Source: HRBIN12 sp035762085
Lineage (GTDB): Bacteria; Actinomycetota; UBA4738; HRBIN12
Reading direction: 5' to 3'
DNA: 6,554 nt
Assembly (NCBI GenBank): GCA_035762085.1
Contig: DASTPT010000082.1
Span: 1-6,554, forward strand
Part shown: piece after piece, positions 1 through 5,128 of the stretch
Layout: each line of letters opens with the position of its first letter
Position numbering within the stretch: position 1 is the stretch's first letter
Translations under genes and position numbers: made by a program
The notes under the pieces: generated by a model
Seen by the model: only the letters and a program-made list of their open reading frames with translations
The model's database searches: none
Told to the model about the DNA's origin: nothing

Positions 1-539
1 ATCTCCTCTGGTCCGGCATCGTGCCCGGCGACCGTGCCGCGACGATCGCGGCCCAGCTGATGACCGACGACATGTTCTCCGGCTGGGGTGTCCGCACGAT
101 CTCGCGGGAAGACTCCGGATTCAACCCGATCGGGTACCACGTCGGCACGATCTGGCCCCACGACAACTCCATCATCGCCATGGGCCTCGCGCGGCACGGC
201 TTCCGCGACGAGGCCAACCGGATCGCGATGGCGCAGCTCGACGCGGCCGCCTTCAGCGAGTTCCGGCTCCCGGAGGCGTTCGCCGGGTTCGACCGGTCGA
301 TCGGACGGTTCCCGGTCCCGTACCCGACGGCGTGCAGCCCGCAGGCGTGGGCGACGGGAGCGCCGTTCGCGTTCATGAAGAGCATGCTCGGGCTCGATGT
401 GCGCGATGGCGAGGTGGTCGTGGACGCGTCCGTTCCGAACGAGATCGGGAAGATGAGGATCCACGGCATGCATGCCCTCGGAACCCACTGGGACGTCGAG
501 GCGGAGCGGACGAGGGCGCGCGTCGCGCCGACCCACTAG
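1..539 (+). CDS. Glycogen debranching enzyme-type glycoside hydrolase (amylo-alpha-1,6-glucosidase family), C-terminal fragment
   Basis: The reading frame is open from base 3 and ends at TAG 537-539, so this is the last ~178 residues of a gene that starts left of the window. The block GYHVGTIWPHDNSIIAMGL, followed by RLPEAFAGFDR and PVPYPTACSPQAWATGAP, is typical of the (alpha/alpha)6 barrel of bacterial amylo-alpha-1,6-glucosidase proteins that carry an N-terminal GDE_N_bis domain and are usually around 700 residues. The WPHDN and CSPQAWA segments line the active-site side of the barrel in this fold. By family, the enzyme would act in the cytoplasm on alpha-1,6 branch linkages of glycogen or related alpha-glucans; the exact substrate cannot be read from this part. 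The final ~20 residues, rich in E, R and A, form a short unconserved tail. No partner gene of glycogen metabolism follows. Family assignment is confident, substrate is not. Confidence 0.85.
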   Translation, partial: LLWSGIVPGDRAATIAAQLMTDDMFSGWGVRTISREDSGFNPIGYHVGTIWPHDNSIIAMGLARHGFRDEANRIAMAQLDAAAFSEFRLPEAFAGFDRSIGRFPVPYPTACSPQAWATGAPFAFMKSMLGLDVRDGEVVVDASVPNEIGKMRIHGMHALGTHWDVEAERTRARVAPTH

Positions 540-562
540 TCACCGCCCGTCCGGCGATCTCC

Positions 563-631
563 TCAGCCGGCGCCGGGTGCGACGACCGGGATGCCCACGG
601 CAGCCGCCGCCTTCGCCAGCTGACGTTCGAG
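563..631 (-). pseudogene. Remnant 3' end of a VapC-like PIN-domain toxin gene
   Basis: Read on the minus strand this stretch encodes ERQLAKAAAAVGIPVVAPGAG and then TGA (563-565). It matches the last residues of the intact PIN toxin at 4458-4847, which ends DRHLAEAAAGAGIPVVAPGVG. At the DNA level, 561-630 aligns without gaps to 4456-4525 with about 60 of 70 bases identical by hand count. Similarity stops abruptly near 630, where sequence resembling the tail of another gene on the opposite strand begins. The PIN catalytic acidic residues and more than 80% of the gene are absent, so it cannot make a toxin. It looks like the leftover of a second vapBC-type locus after deletion or recombination; whether it came from duplication or a separate acquisition is open. 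Confidence 0.6.
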
Positions 632-697
632 GATCGGGGCGACCACGAACTGAAGGGCGCTCCCGACCGCTGGCGGCTCTATCGGGCAGTCGGCTGG
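620..697 (+). pseudogene. Remnant C-terminal tail of a class III adenylate/guanylate cyclase-type protein
   Basis: In the plus frame starting at 620, the translation contains FEDRGDHELKG followed by APDRWRLYRAVG. This is the characteristic end of bacterial class III nucleotide cyclase domains, where the pattern is roughly F.DRG.HELKGVP..WRLF.V. Upstream of residue F (base 626) no further cyclase sequence is visible: the catalytic metal-binding aspartates and the substrate-specificity residues are all absent, and the frame instead runs through the antisense of the vapC tail. After the conserved part the frame continues without conserved sequence to a stop at 767-769, inside the DUF1918 gene. 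There is no plausible start, so I read this as a gene relic, not an expressed protein. Confidence 0.5.
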
Positions 698-730
698 ATC
701 TTCTTCGTGCTGAGCGGCAACCGGAAGCGC

Positions 731-1039
731 CTAAGCCCGAACGACAGTGACGGTGCCGGCAGCGGGTGAGATGAGCGTCTCATGCCCATCCGCCCATCTG
801 ACGTAGTAGCTGTCTTTCACGTCGCCGCGGATGACTCTGAGGACCTGTCCCTCTCGAGGCGGTGAGCCGACCTGAGAGGAGTCGATGACGATGCGGTCGC
901 CACGGCGGGCCGGCGCCGCGCGTCTGGACGAAGCCGGCTCAGAACGGCGAGACGTCCCCGCCGTTGCCTTCCTCGTGGTCTTCCTGGCGGTGCTCTTCTT
1001 CGCTGCGCTCTTCTTCGCTGCGCTCTTCTTCGCTGGCAC
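731..1039 (-). CDS. DUF1918 domain protein with histone-H1-like Lys/Ala-rich N-terminal tail
   Basis: The 102-residue protein starts at GTG 1037-1039, six bases after a strong Shine-Dalgarno AGGAGG (minus strand, 1046-1051), and stops at TAG 731-733. Residues ~47-100 match DUF1918: GDRIVID, then VGSPPREGQVLRV, YYVRWADGHETL and a short beta-strand end. DUF1918 is a small, SH3-like all-beta domain common in Actinobacteria; its function is not established. Residues 1-45 are a basic, low-complexity tail with tandem AAKKS units, like the C-terminal tails of histone H1 and of some actinobacterial nucleoid proteins, so nucleic-acid binding is a reasonable inference. Family members often consist of the domain alone with a very short N-terminus, so the tail is the unusual part. 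The gene diverges from the histidine-rich gene across 1040-1198. Confidence 0.85.
   Translation of the reverse strand: MPAKKSAAKKSAAKKSTARKTTRKATAGTSRRSEPASSRRAAPARRGDRIVIDSSQVGSPPREGQVLRVIRGDVKDSYYVRWADGHETLISPAAGTVTVVRA
990..1034. repeat. Three-unit 15-bp tandem repeat inside the DUF1918 gene
   Basis: Units 990-1004, 1005-1019 and 1020-1034 read GCGCTCTTCTTCGCT on the plus strand, with one mismatch in the first unit (T for C at its second base). The period is a multiple of three, so each unit adds the five residues SAAKK to the basic tail without breaking the frame. Near-perfect DNA identity suggests recent expansion by slippage and possible length variation between strains. Confidence 0.85.
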
Positions 1040-1198
1040 GGCTCGCCTCCTGACGCGGACGGTGCACTCAGACTACTTCTCAGGCGCGAGGGCGGAACCG
1101 CAAGAAGACGGCACGCTGGTGCGCACCGTCTGTTTGGCTGATCTCGCTGCGACGATGTACGGTCCCAGTAGCCCGCTCGGCCGACGGGAGGGGAGCTG
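1040..1198. promoter_or_regulatory. Divergent intergenic region between the DUF1918 and His-rich genes
   Basis: This 159-bp gap separates two outward-facing start codons and must hold both promoters if each gene is transcribed on its own. On the minus side the only clear element is the ribosome binding site at 1046-1051. On the plus side a weak promoter candidate is TTGGCT at 1134-1139 with TGTACG at 1156-1161 (16-bp spacer), and a clear ribosome binding site GGGAGGGGA lies at 1186-1194. I see no strong inverted repeat that would mark a shared operator. Confidence 0.35.
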
Positions 1199-1435
1199 AT
1201 GGCGAAGGTGCGGGGTCATAGCCACGAGGCCATCAAGCACCGTCACAAGCACTTCCACGTGACGCACTACTTGCATCGAGGCGAGAACTGGGGACACCTG
1301 CTCTCCACGCACACCCACGATCACAACCATGCAAGCGTCGAGCACGTACACATCCCACACCGGGACATCGAGAAGGAGCATCGCCGAGAAGCGCATGTCC
1401 ACGACCATGCTCGGCCCGCGGAATCCCCAGGTTAG
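1199..1435 (+). CDS. Small histidine-rich hypothetical protein
   Basis: The 78-residue protein starts at ATG 1199, four bases after a purine-rich Shine-Dalgarno (1186-1194), and ends at TAG 1433-1435. Twenty of its 78 residues are histidine, spread over residues 7-70, mostly as HxH or HxxxH spacings (for example GHSHEAIKHRHKHFH and THTHDHNH). The middle also has aromatic residues (HYLHRGENWGH) and the C-terminal third is charged (RDIEKEHRREAH). There is no signal peptide, membrane segment or cysteine. Similar small His-rich hypothetical proteins occur in environmental actinobacteria to my knowledge, but I cannot name a family. The His spacing would suit binding of Ni, Zn, Cu or Co for storage or buffering; this is inference, since no metal transporter, hydrogenase or urease gene is nearby. 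The next gene starts only 39 bases on, so the two could share a transcript. Confidence 0.75.
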   Translation: MAKVRGHSHEAIKHRHKHFHVTHYLHRGENWGHLLSTHTHDHNHASVEHVHIPHRDIEKEHRREAHVHDHARPAESPG

Positions 1436-1474
1436 GTCGGGCGGTCCAGACGTGCTGTTGACTGACCCCTCGGC

Positions 1475-2146
1475 GTGCCCATGCGACTCCTCGGGGGCCT
1501 CGCCGTGTACGCGCTCGCGCCCTCGGTGCGGAGCGAGCCGCTCGCCCGCCGGTACCGGGACTTCGACGTCGCGGTGCCCGCCAAGCGGGGCCCGGCGACG
1601 TCGCGGGTCCTCGAGGCGGCCGGCCTTGTGCCCGACCGGCACTTCAACGCCCTGCACGGCGCGCGCCGGATGATCTTCCAGGCACCGAGGGGGTTCGCCA
1701 TCGACGTGCTGATCGGGTCGTTCCAGATGTGTCACACGTTCGAGATCGAGGACGGGTTCGACCGGCACGAGCTGACGATCGCCCCCTCGGATCTGCTGCT
1801 CACGAAGCTGCAGATCGTAACGATCGAGCTGAAGGACATGACCGACGCGACGGCGCTGCTGCTCGACGTGCCGCTGGGGTCCGGCCCGGGGACGATCGAG
1901 CTCGACCGGTTCGCGGCGCCCCTCGCCGAGGACTGGGGCTTCTACCACACGGTCGAGCTCAACCTCGAGCGGATCCGCCTGTTCGCCGAGGCGACGCTCG
2001 ACCCCGAGCGCTCGACGATCGTGGACGATCGTATGTCGACGATCCTCCACGAGATCCAGGAGGCGCCGAAGTCGTTGCGCTGGCGGATCCGTTCGCGCGT
2101 CGGCGAGCGTGTGACCTGGTACGAGACGCCCGAGGAGGTCCATTGA
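1475..2146 (+). CDS. Nucleotidyltransferase-fold protein (AbiEii/MNT-like), apparently N-terminally shortened
   Basis: The frame runs from GTG 1475 (alternative ATG 1481) to TGA 2144-2146, 223 residues. Pol-beta-type nucleotidyltransferase signatures are visible: LLGGLAV at residues 5-11, the paired acids RDFDVAV (D29, D31) and a third acid in FAIDVLIG (D77). PSDLLLTKLQIVTIELKD at 104-121 is the helix with conserved Lys seen in AbiEii-like and related bacterial nucleotidyltransferases. Such proteins transfer a nucleotide to a protein, RNA or small molecule; some act as toxins, but the target here is unknown. The GG motif sits only six residues after the start, whereas relatives usually have a helix of ~20 residues before it. 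A TGA at 1463-1465 blocks extension in this frame, and the codons after it still read PLGVPMR, resembling family sequence. No Shine-Dalgarno is seen. The gene is either clipped or read from a leaderless internal start. It overlaps the next gene by 4 bp. Confidence 0.75.
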   Translation: MPMRLLGGLAVYALAPSVRSEPLARRYRDFDVAVPAKRGPATSRVLEAAGLVPDRHFNALHGARRMIFQAPRGFAIDVLIGSFQMCHTFEIEDGFDRHELTIAPSDLLLTKLQIVTIELKDMTDATALLLDVPLGSGPGTIELDRFAAPLAEDWGFYHTVELNLERIRLFAEATLDPERSTIVDDRMSTILHEIQEAPKSLRWRIRSRVGERVTWYETPEEVH

Positions 2147-2547
2147 CCGAGGCGGACGTGCGCGAGGCCGAGGTCCGAGAGGCCGTCGCCCGGCTGGTCT
2201 CGGCGTTCGGCGATGGCCGGCTCGAGGACTACTTCGGCTCCTTCCACCCGGACTGCTCCTTCATCTTCCACACGACCGAGCAGCGCCTCGGATCGGTCGA
2301 GGAGTACCGGGACCTGTGGCGCCGCTGGGTCCATGAGGACGGCTTGGAGGTGCTCGGGTGCCGTACCGGCAACACGAGCGTCCAGCTCTGGGGCGAGGTC
2401 GCGGTCGTCACGCACGACGTGGACACGCGCGTCCGCACGAACGACGGCGAAGAAGACCTCAGCGAGCGCGAGACCATCGTGCTCGCCCGCCAGGCCGACG
2501 GGCGCTGGCTCGCGGTCCACGAGCACCTCTCGCCCCGGACGTCCTGA
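2143..2547 (+). CDS. SnoaL-like / NTF2-like family protein
   Basis: The 134-residue protein is placed at TTG 2143, which overlaps the upstream TGA as TTGA and has AGGAGG at 2133-2138, four bases before it; the next in-frame start, GTG 2158, is too far from this site. Features of the SnoaL_3/DUF4440 branch of the NTF2-like superfamily are an N-terminal helix (VREAVARLVSAFGDGRLEDY, residues 11-30), HPDCSFIFHT at 35-44, a GSVEEYRDLWRRWV helix, and paired beta strands with VAVVTHDVDTRV at 87-98, ending WLAVHEHLS. Such proteins form alpha+beta cone folds that bind or convert small hydrophobic molecules, or act as accessory domains; catalytic function cannot be assigned. The 4-bp overlap implies translational coupling with the nucleotidyltransferase. 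The frame is open upstream to 1729, but that part is antisense-free shadow of the previous gene. Confidence 0.85.
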   Translation: MTEADVREAEVREAVARLVSAFGDGRLEDYFGSFHPDCSFIFHTTEQRLGSVEEYRDLWRRWVHEDGLEVLGCRTGNTSVQLWGEVAVVTHDVDTRVRTNDGEEDLSERETIVLARQADGRWLAVHEHLSPRTS

Positions 2548-2570
2548 ACGACCGGAGGAGCGATCTCGTC

Positions 2571-2576
2571 TAGCGT
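2571..2576 (+). promoter_or_regulatory. Candidate -10 element for the DUF6328-like gene
   Basis: TAGCGT fits the actinobacterial TANNNT -10 pattern and ends seven bases before ATG 2584, which would place the transcript start at or next to the start codon (leaderless). No good -35 is visible. The competing reading is translation from GTG 2575 using GGAGGAG at 2554-2560, 14 bases upstream. Confidence 0.3.
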
Positions 2577-2583
2577 GTGGGCG

Positions 2584-3072
2584 ATGACCGTCTCGAACAG
2601 GAGTCCTCGACCGAAGGAGGAGCTCGACCGCGAGCTCGGTGAACTGCTCAACGAGGTTCGGGTCGGGCTACCCGGCGTAACGGTGCTGTTCGCCTTCCTG
2701 CTCACCCTTCCGTTCGCGGAGAGGTTCGAGCGGCTCTCGGGAGCACAGCAGACGGCCTACTACCTTGCCTTCTACTCGGCCGCCATCGCGATGGTCTGCC
2801 TCGTCACGCCCTCGGCCTTCCACCGGATCAGGTGGCGTCGGGGTGACAAAGAGGCGATCCTGCGCGCGTCGAACCGAGTGGTGGTGGCAGGCTTCGCCTG
2901 CCTCGCCGTCGCCCTCGTCGCCTCGGTGCTGCTCGTCTCCGAGCTCGTCCTTCCCGAACCGCTGCCCATCGTCGCCGCGGCGGTGGTCGGTGTCCTCGCG
3001 TTCGTGCTGTGGTTCGGTCTACCGGTCTCGCGGCGGTTGCGTGGGAAGGGGGACGCGGCGCCCGGAGAGTGA
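2584..3072 (+). CDS. Four-helix integral membrane protein, DUF6328-like
   Basis: Starting at ATG 2584 the protein has 162 residues and ends at TGA 3070-3072; GTG 2575 would add three residues. A charged N-terminal cytoplasmic segment (EELDRELGELLNEVRVGLPG) leads into four hydrophobic stretches, roughly residues 30-44, 57-77, 98-119 and 127-147. The pattern LLNEVRVGLPGVTVLFAFLL, then TPSAFHRIRWRRGDKE between helices 2 and 3, agrees with DUF6328, a membrane family of about this length found in many bacteria and without known function. The loop HRIRWRRGDKEAILRASNR is strongly basic and should face the cytoplasm. The protein ends in a short basic tail. The gap from the previous stop is only 36 bases, so read-through from the SnoaL-like gene is possible, but the candidate promoter before ATG 2584 also allows independent expression. 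Confidence 0.8.
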   Translation: MTVSNRSPRPKEELDRELGELLNEVRVGLPGVTVLFAFLLTLPFAERFERLSGAQQTAYYLAFYSAAIAMVCLVTPSAFHRIRWRRGDKEAILRASNRVVVAGFACLAVALVASVLLVSELVLPEPLPIVAAAVVGVLAFVLWFGLPVSRRLRGKGDAAPGE

Positions 3073-3343
3073 GGAACCGCGCGGCATTCCCCCGACGAGC
3101 GGTCGTCCGGGGCGAGCAGCAGCCAACAGCGTATGGGCGCGCGATCATCCTGAGCGCGTGAACCGACCCTGGGCGGGTTCGATCCAGCTGCTGCGAGAAG
3201 CGGGGCCGCTCAGGCAGTCCCAGGCCGGGCAAGGACCTACGGACCTAGACGTTTCCTCAGGCTCGGTCCGAGAGTCGGGCTGTCCGTTCGCATCGAAGGG
3301 CGCAAGAGCCGCCAAGGGCCGACCGACGGGTTGGAGGACCGCC
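3073..3343. other. Non-coding gap before the DUF5661-type gene
   Basis: I find no credible gene in these 271 bases. A heptamer GGACCTA is repeated at 3233-3239 and 3241-3247. The second copy begins a weak inverted repeat, CGGACC (3240-3245) with GGTCCG (3265-3270), enclosing a 19-base loop; this is too loose to call a terminator or riboswitch. The promoter of the downstream gene probably lies here but no clear -35/-10 pair stands out. Confidence 0.4.
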
Positions 3344-3604
3344 ATGGCGAAGAAGGAGTTCACTGCGGAGGAGGCCGCGCAGGTCGCCGGCGGCCTCGGG
3401 ATCGACATCGCCGCCGAGGGCATCGACCTCGAGCAGTTCCGGTTGGGACTCGGCGTCGAACTCGAGCACGGGCGGGTGGACCCGGAGACCGACGTGAGCG
3501 AAGACGACCCCCTGATCACTGGCAAGATCGCCCTCGCACACCTGCGCGAGATCCCCGACTACTACACGCGTCTCGCTGAGATGGAGGCCGAGTCCGAGTC
3601 GTGA
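3344..3604 (+). CDS. DUF5661-family small protein
   Basis: The 86-residue protein starts at ATG 3344, six bases after GGAGG (3333-3337), and stops at TGA 3602-3604. It opens with KKEFTAEEAAQVAGGLGIDI and has the family core: DLEQFRLGLGVELEHG (residues ~27-42), DPETDVSEDDPLITGKIALAHL and a final IPDYYTRLAEME. This spacing and these words match DUF5661, a small acidic, mostly helical bacterial family without known function. There is no signal peptide or membrane segment, so it should be cytoplasmic. The long frame open upstream to 2765 in the same phase is not coding, since the Shine-Dalgarno and family N-terminus both start at 3344. Confidence 0.88.
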   Translation: MAKKEFTAEEAAQVAGGLGIDIAAEGIDLEQFRLGLGVELEHGRVDPETDVSEDDPLITGKIALAHLREIPDYYTRLAEMEAESES

Positions 3605-3785
3605 CGCTCGCGAGGCGCTGCGGAAGTACCTGGCGAGCTGATCGAGGCGCTGGCCGACACCAGATGCCTTGGCTCGCGTGTCGCGTCGCCGTTCGAACAA
3701 GCAGCGGGCGGCCTGCGTGTCGTTCCAAGGGGGCCACGGATGGGCGGTCCTCGCACGGATCTGCGCTCTTGGATCAGGTGACTCA

Positions 3786-3878
3786 CAACAGGTCGAGGTG
3801 CGCCTGGCCGAGCTGGCGGCTATGCGCACGACGGTCGACACGACGGAGGACCGCGACGCCGGTGCGTCCTGCCTGTGA
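3786..3878 (+). pseudogene. Possible remnant of a MerR-type regulator C-terminus
   Basis: The gap 3605-3897 holds no intact gene. In the frame ending at TGA 3876-3878 the last ~30 codons read QQVEVRLAELAAMRTTVDTT and then a tail ending ASCL. This resembles the dimerisation helix and Cys-containing end of MerR-family regulators (pattern RLAELxAMRxxLDxL...C). Upstream codons in the same frame show no DNA-binding helix-turn-helix, and no good start exists. Bases 3603-3641 also give a short coding-looking string (DAREALRKYLAS, stop), unassigned. Both could be chance in high-GC DNA, so this is a weak call. Confidence 0.25.
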
Positions 3879-3885
3879 GCGGAGG

Positions 3886-3891
3886 CATACT
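3886..3891 (+). promoter_or_regulatory. Candidate -10 element for arfB
   Basis: CATACT, close to TATACT, ends six bases before GTG 3898, the spacing expected for a leaderless transcript. The -35 region (about 3863-3868) is poor. A Shine-Dalgarno-like GGAGG at 3881-3885 lies 12 bases before the same GTG, so a leadered transcript from an upstream promoter remains possible. Confidence 0.3.
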
Positions 3892-3897
3892 GGCCCG

Positions 3898-4323
3898 GTG
3901 GTCGCTCCCCTCCGCGTGAGCCGCTCGGTCGTCGTGCCCGAGCGCGAGTTGCGATGGCGCTTCAGCCGGTCCTCCGGACCAGGCGGACAGTCGGTGAACA
4001 CCGCCGACTCGCGCGTCGCGCTCAGCCTGGATCTGAGGGCGACGACCGCGCTCGGGCCGGTGCAGCGGTCTCGGGCGCTCGAGCGCCTGGGGGATCGGCT
4101 CGTCGACGGCGTGCTCACCGTCACCGCCTCGGAGCACCGCTCGCAGCTGAAGAACCGCGAAGCCGCGCTCGAGCGCATGGCCACCATCCTGGCCTCCGCC
4201 ATCGCGCCGCCTCCCCGCAAGCGCCGTCCGACGCGGCCGAGCCGCAGCTCTGTCGAGCGCAGGCTCGCCGAGAAGCGACGCCGGGCGCAGACCAAACGCC
4301 TCCGCCGGACGGAGGACGACTGA
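3898..4323 (+). CDS. arfB: Ribosome-rescue peptidyl-tRNA hydrolase ArfB (YaeJ)
   Basis: The 141-residue protein runs from GTG 3898 to TGA 4321-4323; GTG 3916 is a possible later start. It is a single RF-1-type catalytic domain with FSRSSGPGGQSVNTADSRV at residues 22-40, in which G29-G30-Q31 is the GGQ motif that enters the peptidyl transferase centre and hydrolyses peptidyl-tRNA. It lacks the codon-recognition domains of RF1 and RF2. VTASEHRSQLKNREAALERM follows, as in family members, and the C-terminus from about residue 106 is strongly basic (PRKRRPTRPSRSS, AEKRRRAQTKRLRR). In ArfB that tail occupies the empty mRNA channel of stalled ribosomes. Length and layout match the ~140-residue family. 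It would release nascent chains from ribosomes stalled without a stop codon, as a backup to tmRNA. It stands alone between gene-poor stretches and converges on the toxin-antitoxin operon. Confidence 0.9.
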   Translation: MVAPLRVSRSVVVPERELRWRFSRSSGPGGQSVNTADSRVALSLDLRATTALGPVQRSRALERLGDRLVDGVLTVTASEHRSQLKNREAALERMATILASAIAPPPRKRRPTRPSRSSVERRLAEKRRRAQTKRLRRTEDD

Positions 4324-4457
4324 TCCGCGCCTGCCGGACATCTCACCGGCTCGGCGGACCTATCGGCGAGCTTCGGTTGCCTCGACGGAGCGTCACCACC
4401 GGCTGATGGCAGGGTTGGAGCGTTATCCGAGACGGCTCTCGTCGGTCGGCGAACGCC
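4324..4457. other. Convergent intergenic region between arfB and vapC
   Basis: Two transcripts should end here, but no classic stem plus T-tract terminator is visible. The best hairpin is CGAGA (4428-4432), loop CGGC, TCTCG (4437-4441), five base pairs, with no run of T on either side. No gene is seen in these 134 bases. Confidence 0.3.
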
Positions 4458-4847
4458 TCAGCCGACGCCGGGCGCCACGACCGGGATGCCCGCGCCAGCC
4501 GCCGCCTCCGCCAGGTGTCGGTCGTACGCCACGAGCCTCGCGATGTCATCGCCCAGGCTGAGGGCCGTGGCGATGTGGATGGCGTCGAGCGTCCGAAGGC
4601 CGACCGGCTCGAGATCGGCCGCCGCCTGAAGGATGCCCTCGTCGATGGGGACGAAGGCGATGCCGTCGAGCACCTCCGACGCTCGGGCGATCGGACCTCG
4701 CGCGCGTCGCACCGCTCGGATCACCTCGGTCCATGCGAGCGCGCTCGAGATCACCGCCGGATCGGCGCGCACGACCTCGACGAGATCCGGTGTCTCCCGC
4801 TCGCGGGCCACGAGCTTCACGATCGCGGACGAGTCGAGGTAGAGCAC
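4458..4847 (-). CDS. vapC: PIN-domain ribonuclease toxin, VapC family
   Basis: The 129-residue protein starts at GTG 4845-4847 and stops at TGA 4458-4460. The PIN-domain acids are all present: D5 in LYLDSSAIVKL, E41 in AWTEVIRAV, D88 in LRTLDAIHIATAL and D109 in VAYDRHL. These bind Mg2+ or Mn2+ in VapC toxins, which cut tRNA, rRNA or mRNA; the target is not predictable from sequence. Length is normal for the family. The start lies two bases after the antitoxin stop codon (TAG CC GTG), the usual arrangement for translational coupling, and there is no separate strong Shine-Dalgarno. The frame stays open upstream to 5441, but that extension overlaps the antitoxin in another frame and has no PIN homology. 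The last ~22 codons have a degraded relative at 563-631. Confidence 0.92.
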   Translation of the reverse strand: MLYLDSSAIVKLVARERETPDLVEVVRADPAVISSALAWTEVIRAVRRARGPIARASEVLDGIAFVPIDEGILQAAADLEPVGLRTLDAIHIATALSLGDDIARLVAYDRHLAEAAAGAGIPVVAPGVG

Positions 4848-4849
4848 GG

Positions 4850-5128
4850 CTAGAGGCGCTCGGTGCGCTCCTCGAGCAGGGCGTCGCTCGTGCGGGTCGA
4901 GGATCGGCCCTTGGGAGGGAGCAACTCGAGCAGGTCCCTGCGGGGTTGGGTCACCCGGCCGGCCGCGACCAACCGAGCGAGGGGGCTCTCCGGCTCGCCG
5001 AGGGGCCCGAGGACCGCGACCGGGCGCCCGTGCTCGGTCACCTCGAGCCGTTCCCCACGCTCGACACGACGGAGGTACTTGCTCAGGTTCTGCCTCAGCT
5101 CTCGCACGCCGACCCGTCGCCCTTCCAT
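4850..5128 (-). CDS. vapB: Phd/YefM-family antitoxin (VapB partner of the PIN toxin)
   Basis: The 92-residue protein starts at ATG 5126-5128 and ends at TAG 4850-4852; a TTG at 5135-5137 would add three residues. The N-terminal half, VGVRELRQNLSKYLRRVERGERLEVTEHGRPVAVLGP, is a textbook Phd/YefM DNA-binding and dimerisation domain: VGVRELRQNLS helix, loop, then V(T/S)xxGRPVAVL. Residues ~48-92 form the toxin-binding arm, with SPLARLVAAGRV and a helical end DALLEERTERL that would wrap around the PIN toxin. By family it neutralises VapC and represses its own operon. The start codon sits directly against a pair of direct repeats that overlap the likely promoter. Confidence 0.92.
   Translation of the reverse strand: MEGRRVGVRELRQNLSKYLRRVERGERLEVTEHGRPVAVLGPLGEPESPLARLVAAGRVTQPRRDLLELLPPKGRSSTRTSDALLEERTERL

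Noticed and set aside
990..1034. Tandem repeats considered as a CRISPR-like array
   Set aside because: Units are contiguous with no spacers and lie in frame within a coding region for a Lys/Ala-rich tail.
1458..1463. TTGACT as a -35 box for the nucleotidyltransferase gene
   Set aside because: At 17 bp downstream the sequence is ATGCGA, already inside the gene, so no usable -10 exists.
1729..2142. Upstream extension of the SnoaL-like frame
   Set aside because: It overlaps the nucleotidyltransferase completely, has no recognisable sequence, and the AGGAGG with TTG 2143 marks the true start.
1073..2143. Long minus-strand open frame of 356 codons
   Set aside because: It is antisense to the nucleotidyltransferase and the His-rich gene, both of which have recognisable protein features; its own translation is low-complexity Arg/Asp/Leu-rich with no family signature, as expected for a shadow frame in high-GC DNA.
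3176..3185. GGTTCGATCC, resembling a tRNA T-loop
   Set aside because: The flanking bases do not form a five-base-pair T stem and no acceptor, D or anticodon arms can be drawn around it.
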